From contig LPNZ01006671.1 in the NCBI GenBank assembly GCA_001655205.1, positions 1-30,241 on the forward strand: a DNA stretch of 30,241 bases. The letters are read 5' to 3'. This stretch comes from Lenisia limosa (Eukaryota; Breviatea). Below, piece after piece: positions 1 through 15,083 of the stretch. Each line of letters begins with the position of its first letter. The stretch's first letter is position 1. The notes beneath the pieces are model-generated. The model saw nothing but the letters and a program-made list of their open reading frames with translations. It was not told where the DNA came from and made no database searches. Position numbers and translations under genes: made by a program.

Positions 1-523
1 GGTCAGCCACCTCTGACCACCTCACTTCCGACTTCCTCGCTTCTGATGTTCAATTTGTTGTTTCCGATGGCTGCCAGTCTGATCATTCGATCGCGTCAAC
101 AGCTCCTGTGGAACGGTTTGTTATTTTTCCACATTTTTAATTGATATGATATCATCTACATGTTTTATAATTATTTTTACAGTAATCCTGATTTTTTTTT
201 TTGGGGGCAATTAAGAGAGCATCTAAATTCTCAGTTCTAATCAAATATATCGATCATACAGCTATATGAGCTTGCTTTAGATAGAGTTAACCACCCAGCT
301 CGAGATCTCCTTCACCGAATCCTTCACCCCAAGGCTCCATACGACATTCCCCATGCCTGTCCCCTTCCGATATAATACCGCCACTATGTATCACGCCCAT
401 GAGACTGGGTCATCAAAATCTCTCTCTTTCAAGGTTGGATATGTTGGATATTTGAGATGGGTCGGGATGGGGGTTCAGAAAGAAACTTGCGTCGAACATA
501 CCATACTTTTACAAGATGAATAA
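1..523 (+). CDS. 3' end of an unidentified protein-coding gene (partial, two exons)
   Basis: Two open blocks can be joined in frame. The first runs from the window edge to 119 (frame starting at base 3) and ends ...APVERF before a donor gttatt. The second starts after ttgctttag at 281 and runs open for 80 codons (IELTTQLEISFTESF... to ...HTILLQDE) to TAA at 521-523. The junction reads VERF/IELTTQLEISF in phase 0. The composition looks coding, and the second block has no stop over 240 bp. I do not recognise the family; no catalytic or membrane signature is visible. The donor is non-consensus, so the junction is tentative, and the stretch after ...SSKSLSFK could be intron read-through. The 5' part of the gene lies outside the window. 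Confidence 0.45.
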
Positions 524-739
524 TTTCTTAGCACCCCACTTTCAACGCCCCTGCCTGATTCTGATACGTCTTGACCTCTGAATGTTTCCTTTGTATGGTA
601 TTTCTTTCCAGTGAAGATGGTCTTGTTTCCCTAATAGTAAAATATCCTTCATTTTTCAAAGTGGTTCTTTGAATTTGAATTGAATAAATTACGGTACATA
701 ATAGAAATAGAAACATAGAACACCTAGACGTCGCATTGA

Positions 740-1626
740 TTAGAGGTCATCATTTCCGATGAACCTGTTGCCTTGACTGTTGGCTGTTGAGTAATCCTAA
801 GGGTAAGGAAAGTAATGACCTGATAGCACCTACAAAGGTCCTCTTGCCGTAAGTAGACGAACTTGATCCAGCCTTCCTGAGGCCTTTTCTGTCAGTCTTG
901 ATGGGGGTACGTTCACGGTTGCGGAGCTGCATAGGCTAAATGATGAGTAAAAAGTTGATAAAATAAGGATAACATCGAGACAAGTAATATAAATGCATTG
1001 AGAAACGACCAAAAACCGTAATACCTTGTCAAGGCCCATGAGACGAGCGGATCTTCTTGGGGTGCCGGAGGGAGTACGGGGAGTTCTGAAAAAAAACAAT
1101 CAATATAAATAAGGAAGGTTGGCGGAGATTTCAGACCTGGGGGTTTTAGGAGTGGATGGGGTCTTCTTGACAGGAGTTTTCCTGGGAGTACCAGTGGCCT
1201 TTAGGGCAGCAACACGGTTAACAGGAGTCTGAGTTGTTATATATAAAGGAGACTGTGTGATCAGTCAGAAAATCGTTACGGCTGCATACCTTGGGAGACT
1301 TGCCGGTGCGTCCTCGCTTCTTAGGAGTCTGAAAATAAATATAAAATGGCATTATTGAAGTCTCAAAAAAATCCCAAACAACCAACCTCAGCCTTCACTG
1401 CGGGAACTTCCTCTAAAAAATGTCAGAATGACCGTTACAAAAAAAAAGTGGCAACAAAAAACCTGACTCTCCCCATACTCTTAGTGGGAGTTGTAGCCTT
1501 CTTAGGGGTCAATGCCTTCTTGGGAGTGGTAGGAGGGGGACTTTCAGGAGTTGCCTGCTGAACTTCAGGTTCAGGGTTAAGGTGTTCCTCATCTTCTGCC
1601 TTAGATTTTCCAAATGCGTTACCCAT
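740..1626 (-). CDS. Basic (S/T)PKK-rich protein, probably chromatin-associated
   Basis: Seven short exons read on the minus strand: 1626-1479, 1412-1387, 1328-1290, 1228-1137, 1085-1025, 926-830 and a last exon from about 771 (or about 783) to TAA at 742-740. All phases close with GT-AG introns of about 50-100 bp. The product starts MGNAFGKSKAEDEEHLNPEP, with Gly2 open to N-myristoylation, then becomes Lys/Pro/Thr-rich with repeated TPKK or TPxK blocks, a TPKKRGRTGKSPK exon, a SGTPRRSARLMGLDK exon and a basic Ser-rich stretch ending ...GNDDL. (S/T)PKK motifs are typical of minor-groove DNA binding (histone H1 tails) and of CDK sites; a nuclear role is inferred from this alone. No globular domain is seen. 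An alternative last acceptor at about 798 gives a tail ending at 750, but needs a 32-bp intron, shorter than the others. The gene lies head to head with RAB7. Confidence 0.7.
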
Positions 1627-1775
1627 TTTCACAGTTTTAGTTTTTTAAGAGGAAGTTATTTTCAAAAATTGAAACTATTTATATATGGCATTACACTGGT
1701 CCAACATATTTACTATTTAAGTCCCCAGTTTTTTGGTTCCGAAATCACGTTATTTCTGAATTGTAGGTAGTTAAT
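1627..1775. promoter_or_regulatory. Short divergent intergenic region between the TPKK gene and RAB7
   Basis: Only 149 bp separate the two start codons, which point away from each other, so both promoters must lie here or overlap the 5' exons. The stretch is AT-rich, with T runs and TATATGGC near 1681. No specific factor site can be called. Confidence 0.5.
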
Positions 1776-2948
1776 ATGTCGTCAGGTCACAAAAAATTCC
1801 TTTTGAAAATCATTATGCTTGGTGATTCAGGGTTGGTTAAATTTTTTAGTGAAATGGGCTTACTGTATCCTTTAGTGTAGGAAAAACTTCTCTCCTGTGC
1901 CAGTATGTTACTCGCAAATTCACCAACCAATATAAGGCTACTATTGGTGCTGATTTTCTGACTAAGGACATCGTTGTTGACGATCGTCTGGTTACTCTTC
2001 AGGTTAGAAGGGAATTAATCTCTTCCTCGGAGTATTTTTTCTCAGCCCGTTATTGAGGGGATTTTCTCCTCAATATGCTAACTGCTAACACAGATTTGGG
2101 ATACCGCTGGCCAGGAACGTTTCCAGAGCTTGGGTGTCGCGTTTTATCGTGGTGCTGACACTTGTGTTCTTGTTTTCGACGTCAATGTTGCTAAGACATT
2201 TGATAACCTCGGTATTGAGGGGTTTTAACAGAGTATCTGAGTGTTTATGAAGAATTACTCTGAGGTTTTTCCCTGACAACCCTCAGCTTCATGGCGTGAT
2301 GAGTTTTTGATCCAATCAAACCCTCGTGATGCTGCCAACTTCCCATTTGTTGTTCTTGGTAACAAAATTGATTCTTCCACCCAGCGTATGGTCACCCAGA
2401 AGAGGTTAGTGACAGGATTTATTCATTTATGGCTCTTTCATTCTGATTTAGAGTGGCAATCGAATAAATAGACTTTTTTTTCTTTCTTTTTTCACTCTTT
2501 TAGAGCGCAAACTTGGTGCCAAACCAAGGGTAACATCCCCTATTTCGGTATGAATGGATTTGGATGTGCTGGAAGTGTGTTAGCACCATTTTCTGAATCA
2601 ATTTCTCTGCAATACTCACCTCCTCTACCCGCTGCTTCATATAATACAGCAATTTATGTTTAAACTGAGATTTTGACGGAGGGCGGGCTCCAAAGTACAT
2701 TTCCGTGGGTGGTCTCATAACCCCATTCAGAGACCTCTGCCAAGGAAAACACCAATGTCGAGCAGGCCTTCTTCACCATTGCCAAGAATGCTCTTGCCAT
2801 GGAAGCTGAAGACAATGACATGTTTGTTGGGTGTGTGTTTGGCTTAATACTGGTTTCAAAATAGAACTGACACTCCAGGCCTTTCCCTCCCCCCATCGAC
2901 CTTAACGACGGAGATGATGGCAAGAAGAAGAAGGGTGGCTGCTGCTAA
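1776..2948 (+). CDS. RAB7: Rab7-type small GTPase
   Basis: Seven exons (1776-1831, 1876-2002, 2094-2211, 2287-2404, 2504-2547, 2731-2821, 2879-2948) join in phase to 207 codons, the usual Rab7 length. All G motifs are visible: GDSGVGKTSL (P-loop), the switch I region around [22 protein letters not shown] (G3, switch II), NKID (G4) and ETSAK (G5). The segment [20 protein letters not shown] is diagnostic of Rab7 rather than Rab1 or Rab5. The C-terminus KKKKGGCC gives a CC double-geranylgeranylation signal after a basic hypervariable tail. Family knowledge: Rab7 controls late endosome/lysosome (vacuole) fusion and retromer recruitment. The start is the first ATG with an immediately conserved N-terminus ([19 protein letters not shown]). 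Convergent neighbour: the NUS1-like gene. Confidence 0.95.
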
Positions 2949-3688
2949 GCGTTTTCTTTGGTTTTTTTTCTCTTCACTCCCTCCCCCTTTGTCATACTTT
3001 TTTTTGTGATCTCCGAAGTCAGAGAGAGACTCTTCGGCTATAAATACAGAAATTTGAAATCGTTCAACTTATAAAACAGGCTCAGTGCACATATTCAGTT
3101 AACTTATTTCTAGGAAGAAAACCGTATATTATTGCCACATTGTTTTTTTTTTGCGTTCATTTTCCTTTTCTTTGCTTAGTTTTTGACCATATCTTCATAG
3201 CCTGGCAGTAATCGTGGTACTTCAAACTTGAGGCTGATGGAAGGAATCTAAAGAGTGAAAACTAATCATATGGCAACCATAAAGGACTCGTTTTTTTGTA
3301 ATTATATTTGCTGCAGCTTTTCTGCTTTTCTAGCTGTTTTTATCCTGGGTTTTATTTTAATATAACCCATATCAAAGCAGACGGAGAAAACAGACAACAC
3401 AAGTCGAATGAATTCATTATGTGCCAAAAAGGCAAATATTCAATCCAAATAAAAATATATTCTGTTGAAAAAAAGATTAGAAGGCAAGAACATTGAGAAC
3501 ATTATAATAGAATATGTCACAAAGCCTGAGTATATCGATATGGTAAGCTGTGTTGTAAGCAAACAAGCTCAATTCAGCTGTGTTACAGTATCTTTAACCA
3601 ACATTATGTGACAACCACGCTATGTCACGTCACAAATAAATCATTTCATCCAGTATTATAGGAATAGGCTCCCATTGCCCTGGCCTGT
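2949..3688. other. Convergent intergenic region (RAB7 and NUS1-like 3' ends)
   Basis: About 740 bp with no supported gene. It holds T-rich and A-rich stretches expected of two 3' UTRs, a TATAAATA sequence near 3040 with no start codon to serve, and short open frames with no coding character. Confidence 0.5.
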
Positions 3689-4863
3689 TTAAATCATGAA
3701 TTTAAAACCTCCAACATACATGATTTCAGAGTCAGAAAGAGCCAGTGGAGGCGCAGACGCAAACCACTGGTGATCAGAGAGGACGAAGCAAAGTTCTGGT
3801 GCCACACCAAAGTGGCTAACCGGACCAGGTGTTGCTGCGTCAACAAAGTCACTACTGGGGAAGTTTGGCAGAGCAGAACGTGGAGCAAAGGGCTCGTAGT
3901 GGGGTGATGGTGGAGATGTGCCTGTGGATGGGGAGAGGCGTCGCAAGGAATCCAGTGTCTTAAGGAAAGCCGGATTGGAGTGGTCAGGACCAAAGAAAGC
4001 CACATCGTGTCTTCGGACAGTTTGAATGACATTCTCAGCAGGGTGGGTAAATGGCACAACAACATACTTTGATAAACTTGCCCAGGACCACCGTGGGTCT
4101 TTCTTTGGGTTGCTGGGAGGAGACCCAACAGTAGAAAACAAAAACTCTGCACAATTGTTGGAGCGTTTGTCAAAACTGTCATCATCTTCCGCATTTGGTA
4201 GTTCAAGAGCATTTGGAGAGTGAACAAACGAAGACGTATTTGCAGTAGGGAACAATAGTGCTAAAATGTTATTTATCTGCACCCAAATTAAACATTGACT
4301 TTGTGTAACACTTCCTATTTATAGAAACAATAATCTATGATCCTAATTTCAATAGAGGCTTTACTGCAAAAAAATTATCAAATTACTAACCCAATAACAT
4401 ACGGATAATTGTTGGAAGCACAGGCCAAAGTTTCACAACTTCCTTATCCGGGGAGTAAAGTGATATACGTCTGATCCCAGTTGTACCAGCCCACACTACA
4501 AGCCGCGCAATTGAGTCAAGGACCAGACCAGTCTAAAGGGTTATTGCTGTATCTGAAGCCCTTTCTTTCCCTTCATCATCCACATCTCACCTGCTCTTCG
4601 AAATCACACACAATACAAAGGTGTCTAATTGGCTTCTGTAGGTAGATTGGTCTTGTGTCGAGCATGACTGTAGCAATTTCGGGGTTCCTTGTATAAGCAA
4701 GGTATCGGAAGAAATGCCTGAAAGTAGAGCATGCTGCCTCGAACAAGGAGAGCACGCATTTGAGAACGAAATATATCACTCTATGAAAAATATTGGATTC
4801 AACATGGGTCAGGAGTTCCTCTTCATTATCTTCCAGCTGTTGTTGGGCAAGCGCTGAGAACAT
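3689..4863 (-). CDS. NUS1: NUS1/Nogo-B receptor-like subunit of the dehydrodolichyl diphosphate synthase complex
   Basis: Three exons (4863-4591, 4532-4391, 4260-3689) join in phase to 328 codons. The N-terminal part carries a hydrophobic segment (VIYFVLKCVLSLFEAAC), as in NUS1/NgBR membrane anchors. The next block, HLCIVCDFEEQ followed by ARLVVWAGTTGIRRISLYS, matches the NUS1 core pattern (HLxxVxxE...xxLVVWxxxxGIxxISLY). Near the end, PPLALSDSEIMYVGGF fits the family's PPWxxRLTEI region. Family knowledge: NUS1 is a catalytically weak cis-prenyltransferase homologue that pairs with DHDDS/Rer2 at the ER to make dolichol for glycosylation. The middle is long and low in complexity (Ser/Pro/Asp-rich). 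The protein stops soon after the SEI region, and no C-terminal RxG motif is visible, although that motif is normally needed for activity; a missed last exon is possible. The assignment rests on pattern match only. Confidence 0.65.
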
Positions 4864-7703
<2,840 letters not shown>

Positions 7704-8330
7704 AGTGGCGCTTTCAATTGTTTGTTTCTATTTCTTCTTTCGAGATGTATTTGTCGTTTCCCGCTTTCCCACAACCGGATACTCATTTTAACACGATACC
7801 ACTCAGTACATACTTGCATGAAGACAGGGAAGCACAGTGTTTGTCCGGTTGGCGGTTTGATGTTTGACGACACGAAGACACCAAGATTGCATGAAGATAT
7901 GAAGAAGCTGTGGAGAAGTGAAAAGCAGGTGAAGGACACGAAGATGAAGAAGGTGAATCAGGGTGCCTGAAGCCTTGTGAAGCTCAAGTGACAATCAAGT
8001 GAAGCCTTCATATTGCCTTCGTACTTCGTACTTCATATTTTCATATTATATATTTTGTTCGTACTTGGGAACATTCAAAACAAATTCCGAAATCCGAGCC
8101 ACATGCCAATTTCTAGGATTGGTTTTTTCAAATCCAAAAAAATAGACAAATAAACTGATTTAGTTGGGTTGTATAATTTATATTTATTTATTTAAAGAAG
8201 CAAACGTCCCAGAGAAGAATACTTCCCGACTGGCGTTTTAATATTTCTAATTTGACCTGTCAGTGCGTTCTGTGCCGTAGTTCAGAAATTTGGATTGTGA
8301 TTTTGGGCAGTAAATCGCATTCAATTAATC
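7704..8330. other. Glutathione reductase 3' region and kinase upstream region
   Basis: About 630 bp without a supported gene. The first half is purine-rich with GAAGA-type repeats (7870-7960) and is open in several frames, but it has no splice or family support. The second half is AT-rich and must hold the promoter of the kinase. Confidence 0.4.
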
Positions 8331-9938
<1,608 letters not shown>

Positions 9939-10108
9939 NNNNNNNNNNNNNNNNNNNNNNNNNNNNNNNNNNNNNNNNNNNNNNNNNNNNNNNNNNNNNN
10001 NNNNNNNNNNNNNNNNNNNNNNNNNNNNNNNNNNNNNNNNNNNNNNNNNNNNNNNNNNNNNNNNNNNNNNNNNNNNNNNNNNNNNNNNNNNNNNNNNNNN
10101 NNNNNNNN

Positions 10109-10852
10109 TCTGTGGTTCAGGAGTCTGAACTTGGTGGGAGTCTTTTTTGTTGTGTACAAGTAGATTAAACTCTTTATTCTTCTCTGAGTTTAGGAATTCA
10201 AATTTCTTTGATTTATTCTGTTCCTGATGATACTCTTTTTTTAGGGGAGTTTTTTCATCATGCTCATCTGACCCTTCAGCTAAGCGTGGTGATTTCGAGG
10301 GCTTCACATTCGTGCAGGAGTCGGTACTGACTGCTGATGCCGTGGCCCCCACTAATGGTTTGCCCCCTTCGTGTATATTAACTATCAATTTTTACTGTTT
10401 TTGATTTCCGTCGGTGTCATTTTTCCTCACATTGAATTAGGTTAAGTACTGTACATTACAACATTTTGATAGCCTTTCTTGTCTACTTTAGCAATTTCAT
10501 TGAATGTATGTAACTAGTTTAAACAGGTTCTTTGTGGTTTTCCAGAGGTGTACAAGTGAGAAGTAGATTCTATTGGTCAATACTTCTAGAAACATTCCAA
10601 AAATGGACAGGGAAACAAGTGAAACAAAATTTTAAAACATGAGAATGATAAATAGTAAATAGTACGATTTAGAACGATCTAGTGCGAACGAAGGGCACAG
10701 TAGTGACAAAGAGGGGCAAGACACTCAAGGTTTTTCTCAATGGTGATATCATAGGAGCATGGTAGACTCCCAAGATTGTATTTCCTAAATCCGTCAACCG
10801 TGTCGCTGTTAATAATGATGGTTGCTAAGCTTACCAACAATATAATATATTA
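10109..10852. other. Region after the kinase gap; minus-strand open frame of unknown status
   Basis: The end of the kinase should lie in or just after the gap, but no conserved AGC tail is recognisable. A plus-strand frame from the gap edge ends at TAA after ...LFCCVQVD (about 10168). On the minus strand, 10388-10109 is open for over 90 codons and Lys/Glu-rich (for example SKSPRLAEGSDEHDEKTPLK), but it has no ATG. It may be an exon or a chance frame. From 10400 to 10850 I see no gene. Confidence 0.3.
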
Positions 10853-13015
10853 CTATATATGAAATGCATATAAAAAACTTCCACAAATAATCCTACACCC
10901 CAACCACCTGCACAGACAGCACACCCAGGCCGGGAGGACTGAAGCCGACAACCCCGGTAGTCCAAAAGCTTCGACAGCCTTGGAGGCAGTGGCGGCGATA
11001 TTGACTGCGGAGAGGGTTTGTGAGTGAAGGGGACACTCCTCATGGCAGATCCAACACATACACAAGTCGTCTGTCACCTATATAATGGTGAGGAATCGGA
11101 ATAGGGGAAAGTAAAACAAAAATGCCATATTTACGCTACAACCCCCACCTCCTCTTCCATGCCTGATTCTTCCGACTCATAGTCATATGAGTCCCAGGGG
11201 TTGTAGTAGTACATGGAATCGCGGGGTCGAAGCAAACGAACAATGCGTGACACACTGAGCGTCAGCAGCGAACTCGGCTGAATGATAAGCACCTCTCACA
11301 CAAAGGTTTACTTTACAGCTTATCATATCATATCATACACTACAAAAACATTCTAAAAATGTTACAATCATGTCCCTACATACTGGAGGACTTTCGTGGG
11401 GAAAGATAGAGAAAACCTGATGTGTGTGAAAAAGAGGAAACCTTACCACCGACAAACAAACTGAGAGAGCAATTGAAGCCCCCAATCGAACCTGGTGTCT
11501 GGCGAGGAGAACAAGAAGATGAAGAGGAGCAGACTCAAGAGGCAAATAGGCTCCATTGAACAGCTTAATACGAAGAATTTCTGGTAAATCGCGCGGCTAA
11601 ATAGTAAAAGTCAACTGATTGCCTATTGACATACAATACCATGAATTTCAGTGAATATGGTGACAAAGTGAAACCAGATTTCGACCCACAGGTTGCAAGA
11701 AGTTGATGGAGTGCTGCGGAAGATGTCCGGATCTCAAGAGTTCGGCCAGGACCGGGCGACATCCAGCGTTGAAGGCAATATCCCATGCCGTTTGTCCGTC
11801 CTGATTCAATCACCCCCATAAAATTCGGAAAATGATGACATATCCCAGCAAAATGCAGCTATCCAACCTCATCTTCAATATTAGGGTTAGCACCAGACTG
11901 GAGGAAGGCCCGCACAATTCCTCTGTGTCGAAAGCGTACTGCATGGTTCAACGTAGGGAAGTCGGCCTGTCAAAGTCATAGTGAGGGGGGAGTGGTAAGA
12001 CGGTTAAATAGAATCGTAAATGAGATTGTGCTCATAATAATACACTACAACACTTTTATCTCTTCAAAACTAATCATATAACATAATAAAAACCGACACC
12101 AAATACCGCATTGGCACCACTGAGCAAAAGACAGCGAACTAACTCATCGTGACGATCAAAGAAGGCATAGTTAAGGGCGGAAAGCCCACGCTACAAAATG
12201 AAAACAAAACCAAATAAAATATCAACACAGTTTTGTTTTAATTCACCATCTAACATACCGCATCTTGCCCATCAGTGTCTGCACCAAGGTAAATGAGAGT
12301 CTCTGTCAAAGCAAGGTTACGAGACTTGACGGCAAGTGTCAACGGGAGGTTACCACCCTGTATTTTAAGATTTAACAGTTTAATTTCTCATGTTCTTACG
12401 AGGGGCATACTTGAGAATGTAGTGAGAGAAAAAGAATAAAATACACCTACTATCCCAATAGTTGTGTTAATCATGAATAAGCCTTTATTTCGGACGCCAT
12501 ACAGCAACGCTTAAATTCATGGACAGTTAAAAATAACCCACAAACCTTGTCAAAACCATTGATATTTGCTCCTTGAGAGATCAAGTCTTTGATGTACCCT
12601 TTCTACAAACAATGTCATCCTTGGGTTAATAAATTCATTATGTCAAGTAATAAAACCAATTTCTTAGACATCCTTATATGTACAAGGTGACCCCTGTTCC
12701 ACAACCCAGTTACTCGATCTCTATCAAACCTTAATGTCATCGGTTGATTGACAATGAGAACAGAGGGCCTCTGTTAACTTGTCGGAAGGGACGATATCAT
12801 CTTGATGCTGGTGCTACTTAGTTAGAGAGGTGTGATTCAAAGCGGTTCGTCATATTTCGAATCATACAGTTGTTTATATACAAAATGATTAGGCGTGACT
12901 TGCTTGCAGTACAGCTATTCGGGTAAGAGATTGAAAGGAAAAGAAGAAGGTTTGTTGAATTTTGAGAAGGAGAGGACAGAATTACTGATACCACGATACC
13001 ACGATAACCACACAT
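10853..13015 (-). CDS. Ankyrin-repeat protein, one repeat per exon, acidic then Cys-rich C-terminus
   Basis: Minus-strand exons with consistent phase 0: 12807-12730, 12602-12546, 12357-12259, 12190-12107, 11966-11868, 11800-11690, 11277-11149, 11077-10853. Repeats are recognisable by their helix and turn patterns: ...LISQGANINGFDK, GGNLPLTLAVKSRNLALTE...LGADTDGQDA, RGLSALNYAFFDRHDELVR...SGANA, ADFPTLNHAVRFRHRGIVR...SGANPNIEDE and DGQTAWDIAFNAGCRPVL...SG. After them come PSSLLTLSVSRIVRLLRPRD, an acidic stretch (YDYESEESGMEEE), and a segment with CMCWICHEEC and CCLCRWLGC. Ankyrin repeats mediate protein binding; no enzymatic domain is visible. The first exon is unsure: an ATG at 13015 (MCGYRGIV) with donor gtatcag is one option. 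The 3' end is also unsure, because a good donor (CAG/gtggtt) lies inside the last exon. A weaker exon at about 11505-11465 is possible. Confidence 0.75.
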
Positions 13016-13718
13016 ACAGATAGTATCTGATCAAGAAGAGGAGAGTGCGCTTGCTCAGTGGTTTTTTCGTCAAAATGGGCGGCCTAGGCCCGGATAATTG
13101 AATTGATTTGGAGGAATTAAAATAGGACTATGGTTTATTTCTATGAAATATACGTTTAGTGTATACATATATACAAAATATAGGTAACATGCTGCTTCCT
13201 ACCATTCAACAAAAACAGCAAGTGTGTGATTGGAGGGAAACAAAGAGTCCTGTGAGAATAGTGTAATTTTATTTAGAGGTATAAAGGATATTCTGAACTT
13301 CAATTATTGATTTGCAACTTCAAAGTTAAATTAAATTGTCTTTTGAAGCGTTTAGAAACAATTTCACTCTCTAATATGTTTTATTTATACCTAATCCTAA
13401 TATCTAGTAATTTATGGTTAATGCGTAAGGTATAGTCATTCCAGCGTTGCCTGGTGACATGTTTGTTTTTTAATCGGAACGGAAGAAACCGAGCCAGATC
13501 TTTTGATTCTTAGACTGGCTTAGACCCATGAGACCACCCTCCCCACACTGCTCCCCAGTGCCGTTGCTTATATATATACTGATATATTACGATATTACTT
13601 AGTGCTGTTTTAAACAGAGTCCTTATTTGTCTTGGCACAAGGAGCTCATCTCCAGGAACTCATCCTCTCCTTCCCTTCTTCTTCTTCGCTCAGCGTAATT
13701 GCAGAATTGCAGTTAAAA
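13016..13718. promoter_or_regulatory. Divergent intergenic region between the ankyrin gene and DPH4
   Basis: About 700 bp, AT-rich, with TATATATA near 13570 and a pyrimidine tract just upstream of the DPH4 start (13660-13690). The starts of the two genes point apart, so both promoters are expected here. No other gene is seen. Confidence 0.4.
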
Positions 13719-15083
13719 ATGAAGACTCATTATGATATTCTGGGAGTAGGGTGTGATTCAGATTATCAAGTCATAAAGGCTGCCTATCAGCGATTGGTGA
13801 GAGGGTAGTCGATGCTTGCATGTCAGTCTGTCAAACCTTTTAATGAAAGCAGGTGATACGCACGCACCCTGACAGACGAATAGAGGATGAGAAAGTGAGT
13901 TGAAAATGGAGGGTATAACGTATTCCTTTTAACAACTCTAACTACACTGTAAATTAAATTGAAGGAGCTAACGGCGATAGGACCTTCCTTCGTTCATTGA
14001 GGTACAACAGGCATATGAAGCCATAAGGAGCCCGGAAAGCAAGGAAGCGTATGACAACCATCTCTTGTGTTTGTGGGACGGGACAAAATGATTTTTTTTT
14101 AGCTTTGAGTTGCTCACCATCTTCACTTTTAAATACCATTTCGTGTGAGACTTTTTTTTTTTTTTAGCTTTTCAGTTCTTATTCAGAAAATATAATATAA
14201 TACGGTTAGGCCTTGCAGCGTGGGAGTCTTCACCAGTTTTTATGGAAGTTTCAGTCGATGAGCTTGAAGAAGACGAGGAGACTGCCTGTTTGAGGGGTTA
14301 TTACATTATATGATATGAATGGGTTGATTTGGGTGGTATGTTATTAGTACTGTTTTAGTGTGGTAGGGTGTTTTGAGTTCCTCATTCAGCTTTTGCTCCA
14401 AAGAAAAAAACTCACCACTCAAATATAAAAAATGTTTTTTTTTGTCTTTTTTTCCGAACATATATACATATGTATGCAGTTATAGTTGTAGTATTACCTA
14501 CATTGTATATTGAATGCACGTATTATATATTATATAATATGGGATGTATTAGAAAAAGTAATTTTTGGATATCATTCTCTCCATAATATTTGTACAGATG
14601 CAACAGCAGTTTCCCTTGATTCTCTTTCAGCTATGACTCTAATCATTCTCTAGGCTACTTCTACCCGTGTAGATGTGGCGGGGATTTGGCATTGAGCAAG
14701 TAGGTGAATCGCTTTTGTTTGACCAAATCCATTTTTCGGACCGAAGTGAAGCCCTATGATAGCATTGTTTTTTTTGTGATTGATTCTACTCTGAGCTAAT
14801 CCCTTGGACGCTTCTTTCTTCTTTTTCTTTGGAATTAAACACCAAAAAAGCTGTCAGTATGGTTTTGGAAGGTAAATGATTGTGTGTTTTGGCTTAACTG
14901 TGTTTTGTTTTCTTCTCACCGATTTCGATTATTTATAATCTTAACAAGTAATAACATCAACCTTTACCATACCTCTAAATCTCTGATTGTTTTAACGTTT
15001 TCATCAGGCATGACTATGGTCAAGGCTATCGTCGGGCTGGGTGTGATGAGTGCTCCTGTGTCATTGTTGTTCTTGACGCTTAG
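13719..15083 (+). CDS. DPH4: DPH4/DNAJC24-like J-protein with CSL zinc finger (diphthamide synthesis)
   Basis: Six exons close in phase to 132 codons: 13719-13796, 13853-13894, 13981-14068, 14219-14287, 14654-14699, 15008-15083. The J domain spans residues 1 to about 70: MKTHYDILGVGCDSDYQVIK, the HPD motif in VIRTHPDRR, then FIEVQQAYEAIRSPESKEAY. The CSL zinc finger follows: VSVDELEEDEE, YFYPCRCGGDL, then GCDECSCVIVVLDA before TAG. The four Cys (CxC...CxxC, 18 residues apart) are the zinc ligands. Family knowledge: DPH4 delivers iron and electrons for the first step of diphthamide formation on the His of EF2, and its J domain stimulates Hsp70. The length is close to the human protein. The CSL leucine itself reads CSC. 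The last intron contains a solo MITE terminus. Confidence 0.9.
14735..14756. repeat. Solo terminal repeat of the hAT-like MITE (DPH4 intron)
   Basis: CCGAAGTGAAGCCCTA matches exactly the right end of the MITE at 16503-16597. No left end is found upstream, so this is a truncated copy. It lies in the last DPH4 intron. Confidence 0.7.

Noticed and set aside
3036-3046. TATAAATA as a promoter
   Set aside because: It lies between two convergent gene ends, with no start codon or gene downstream on either strand.
3694-4227. 177-codon minus-strand frame overlapping the NUS1-like last exon
   Set aside because: The other frame joins in phase to the conserved NUS1 core and carries the SEI region; this one is His/Leu-rich without family features.
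7722-7970. Open frames after glutathione reductase as a small gene
   Set aside because: Overlapping frames are open on both strands in a purine-biased 3' region, with no family or splice support.
12421-12520. Extra ankyrin exon reading ALLYGVRNKGLFMINTTIGI
   Set aside because: The flanking exons join in phase and complete a repeat without it, and its splice sites are poor.
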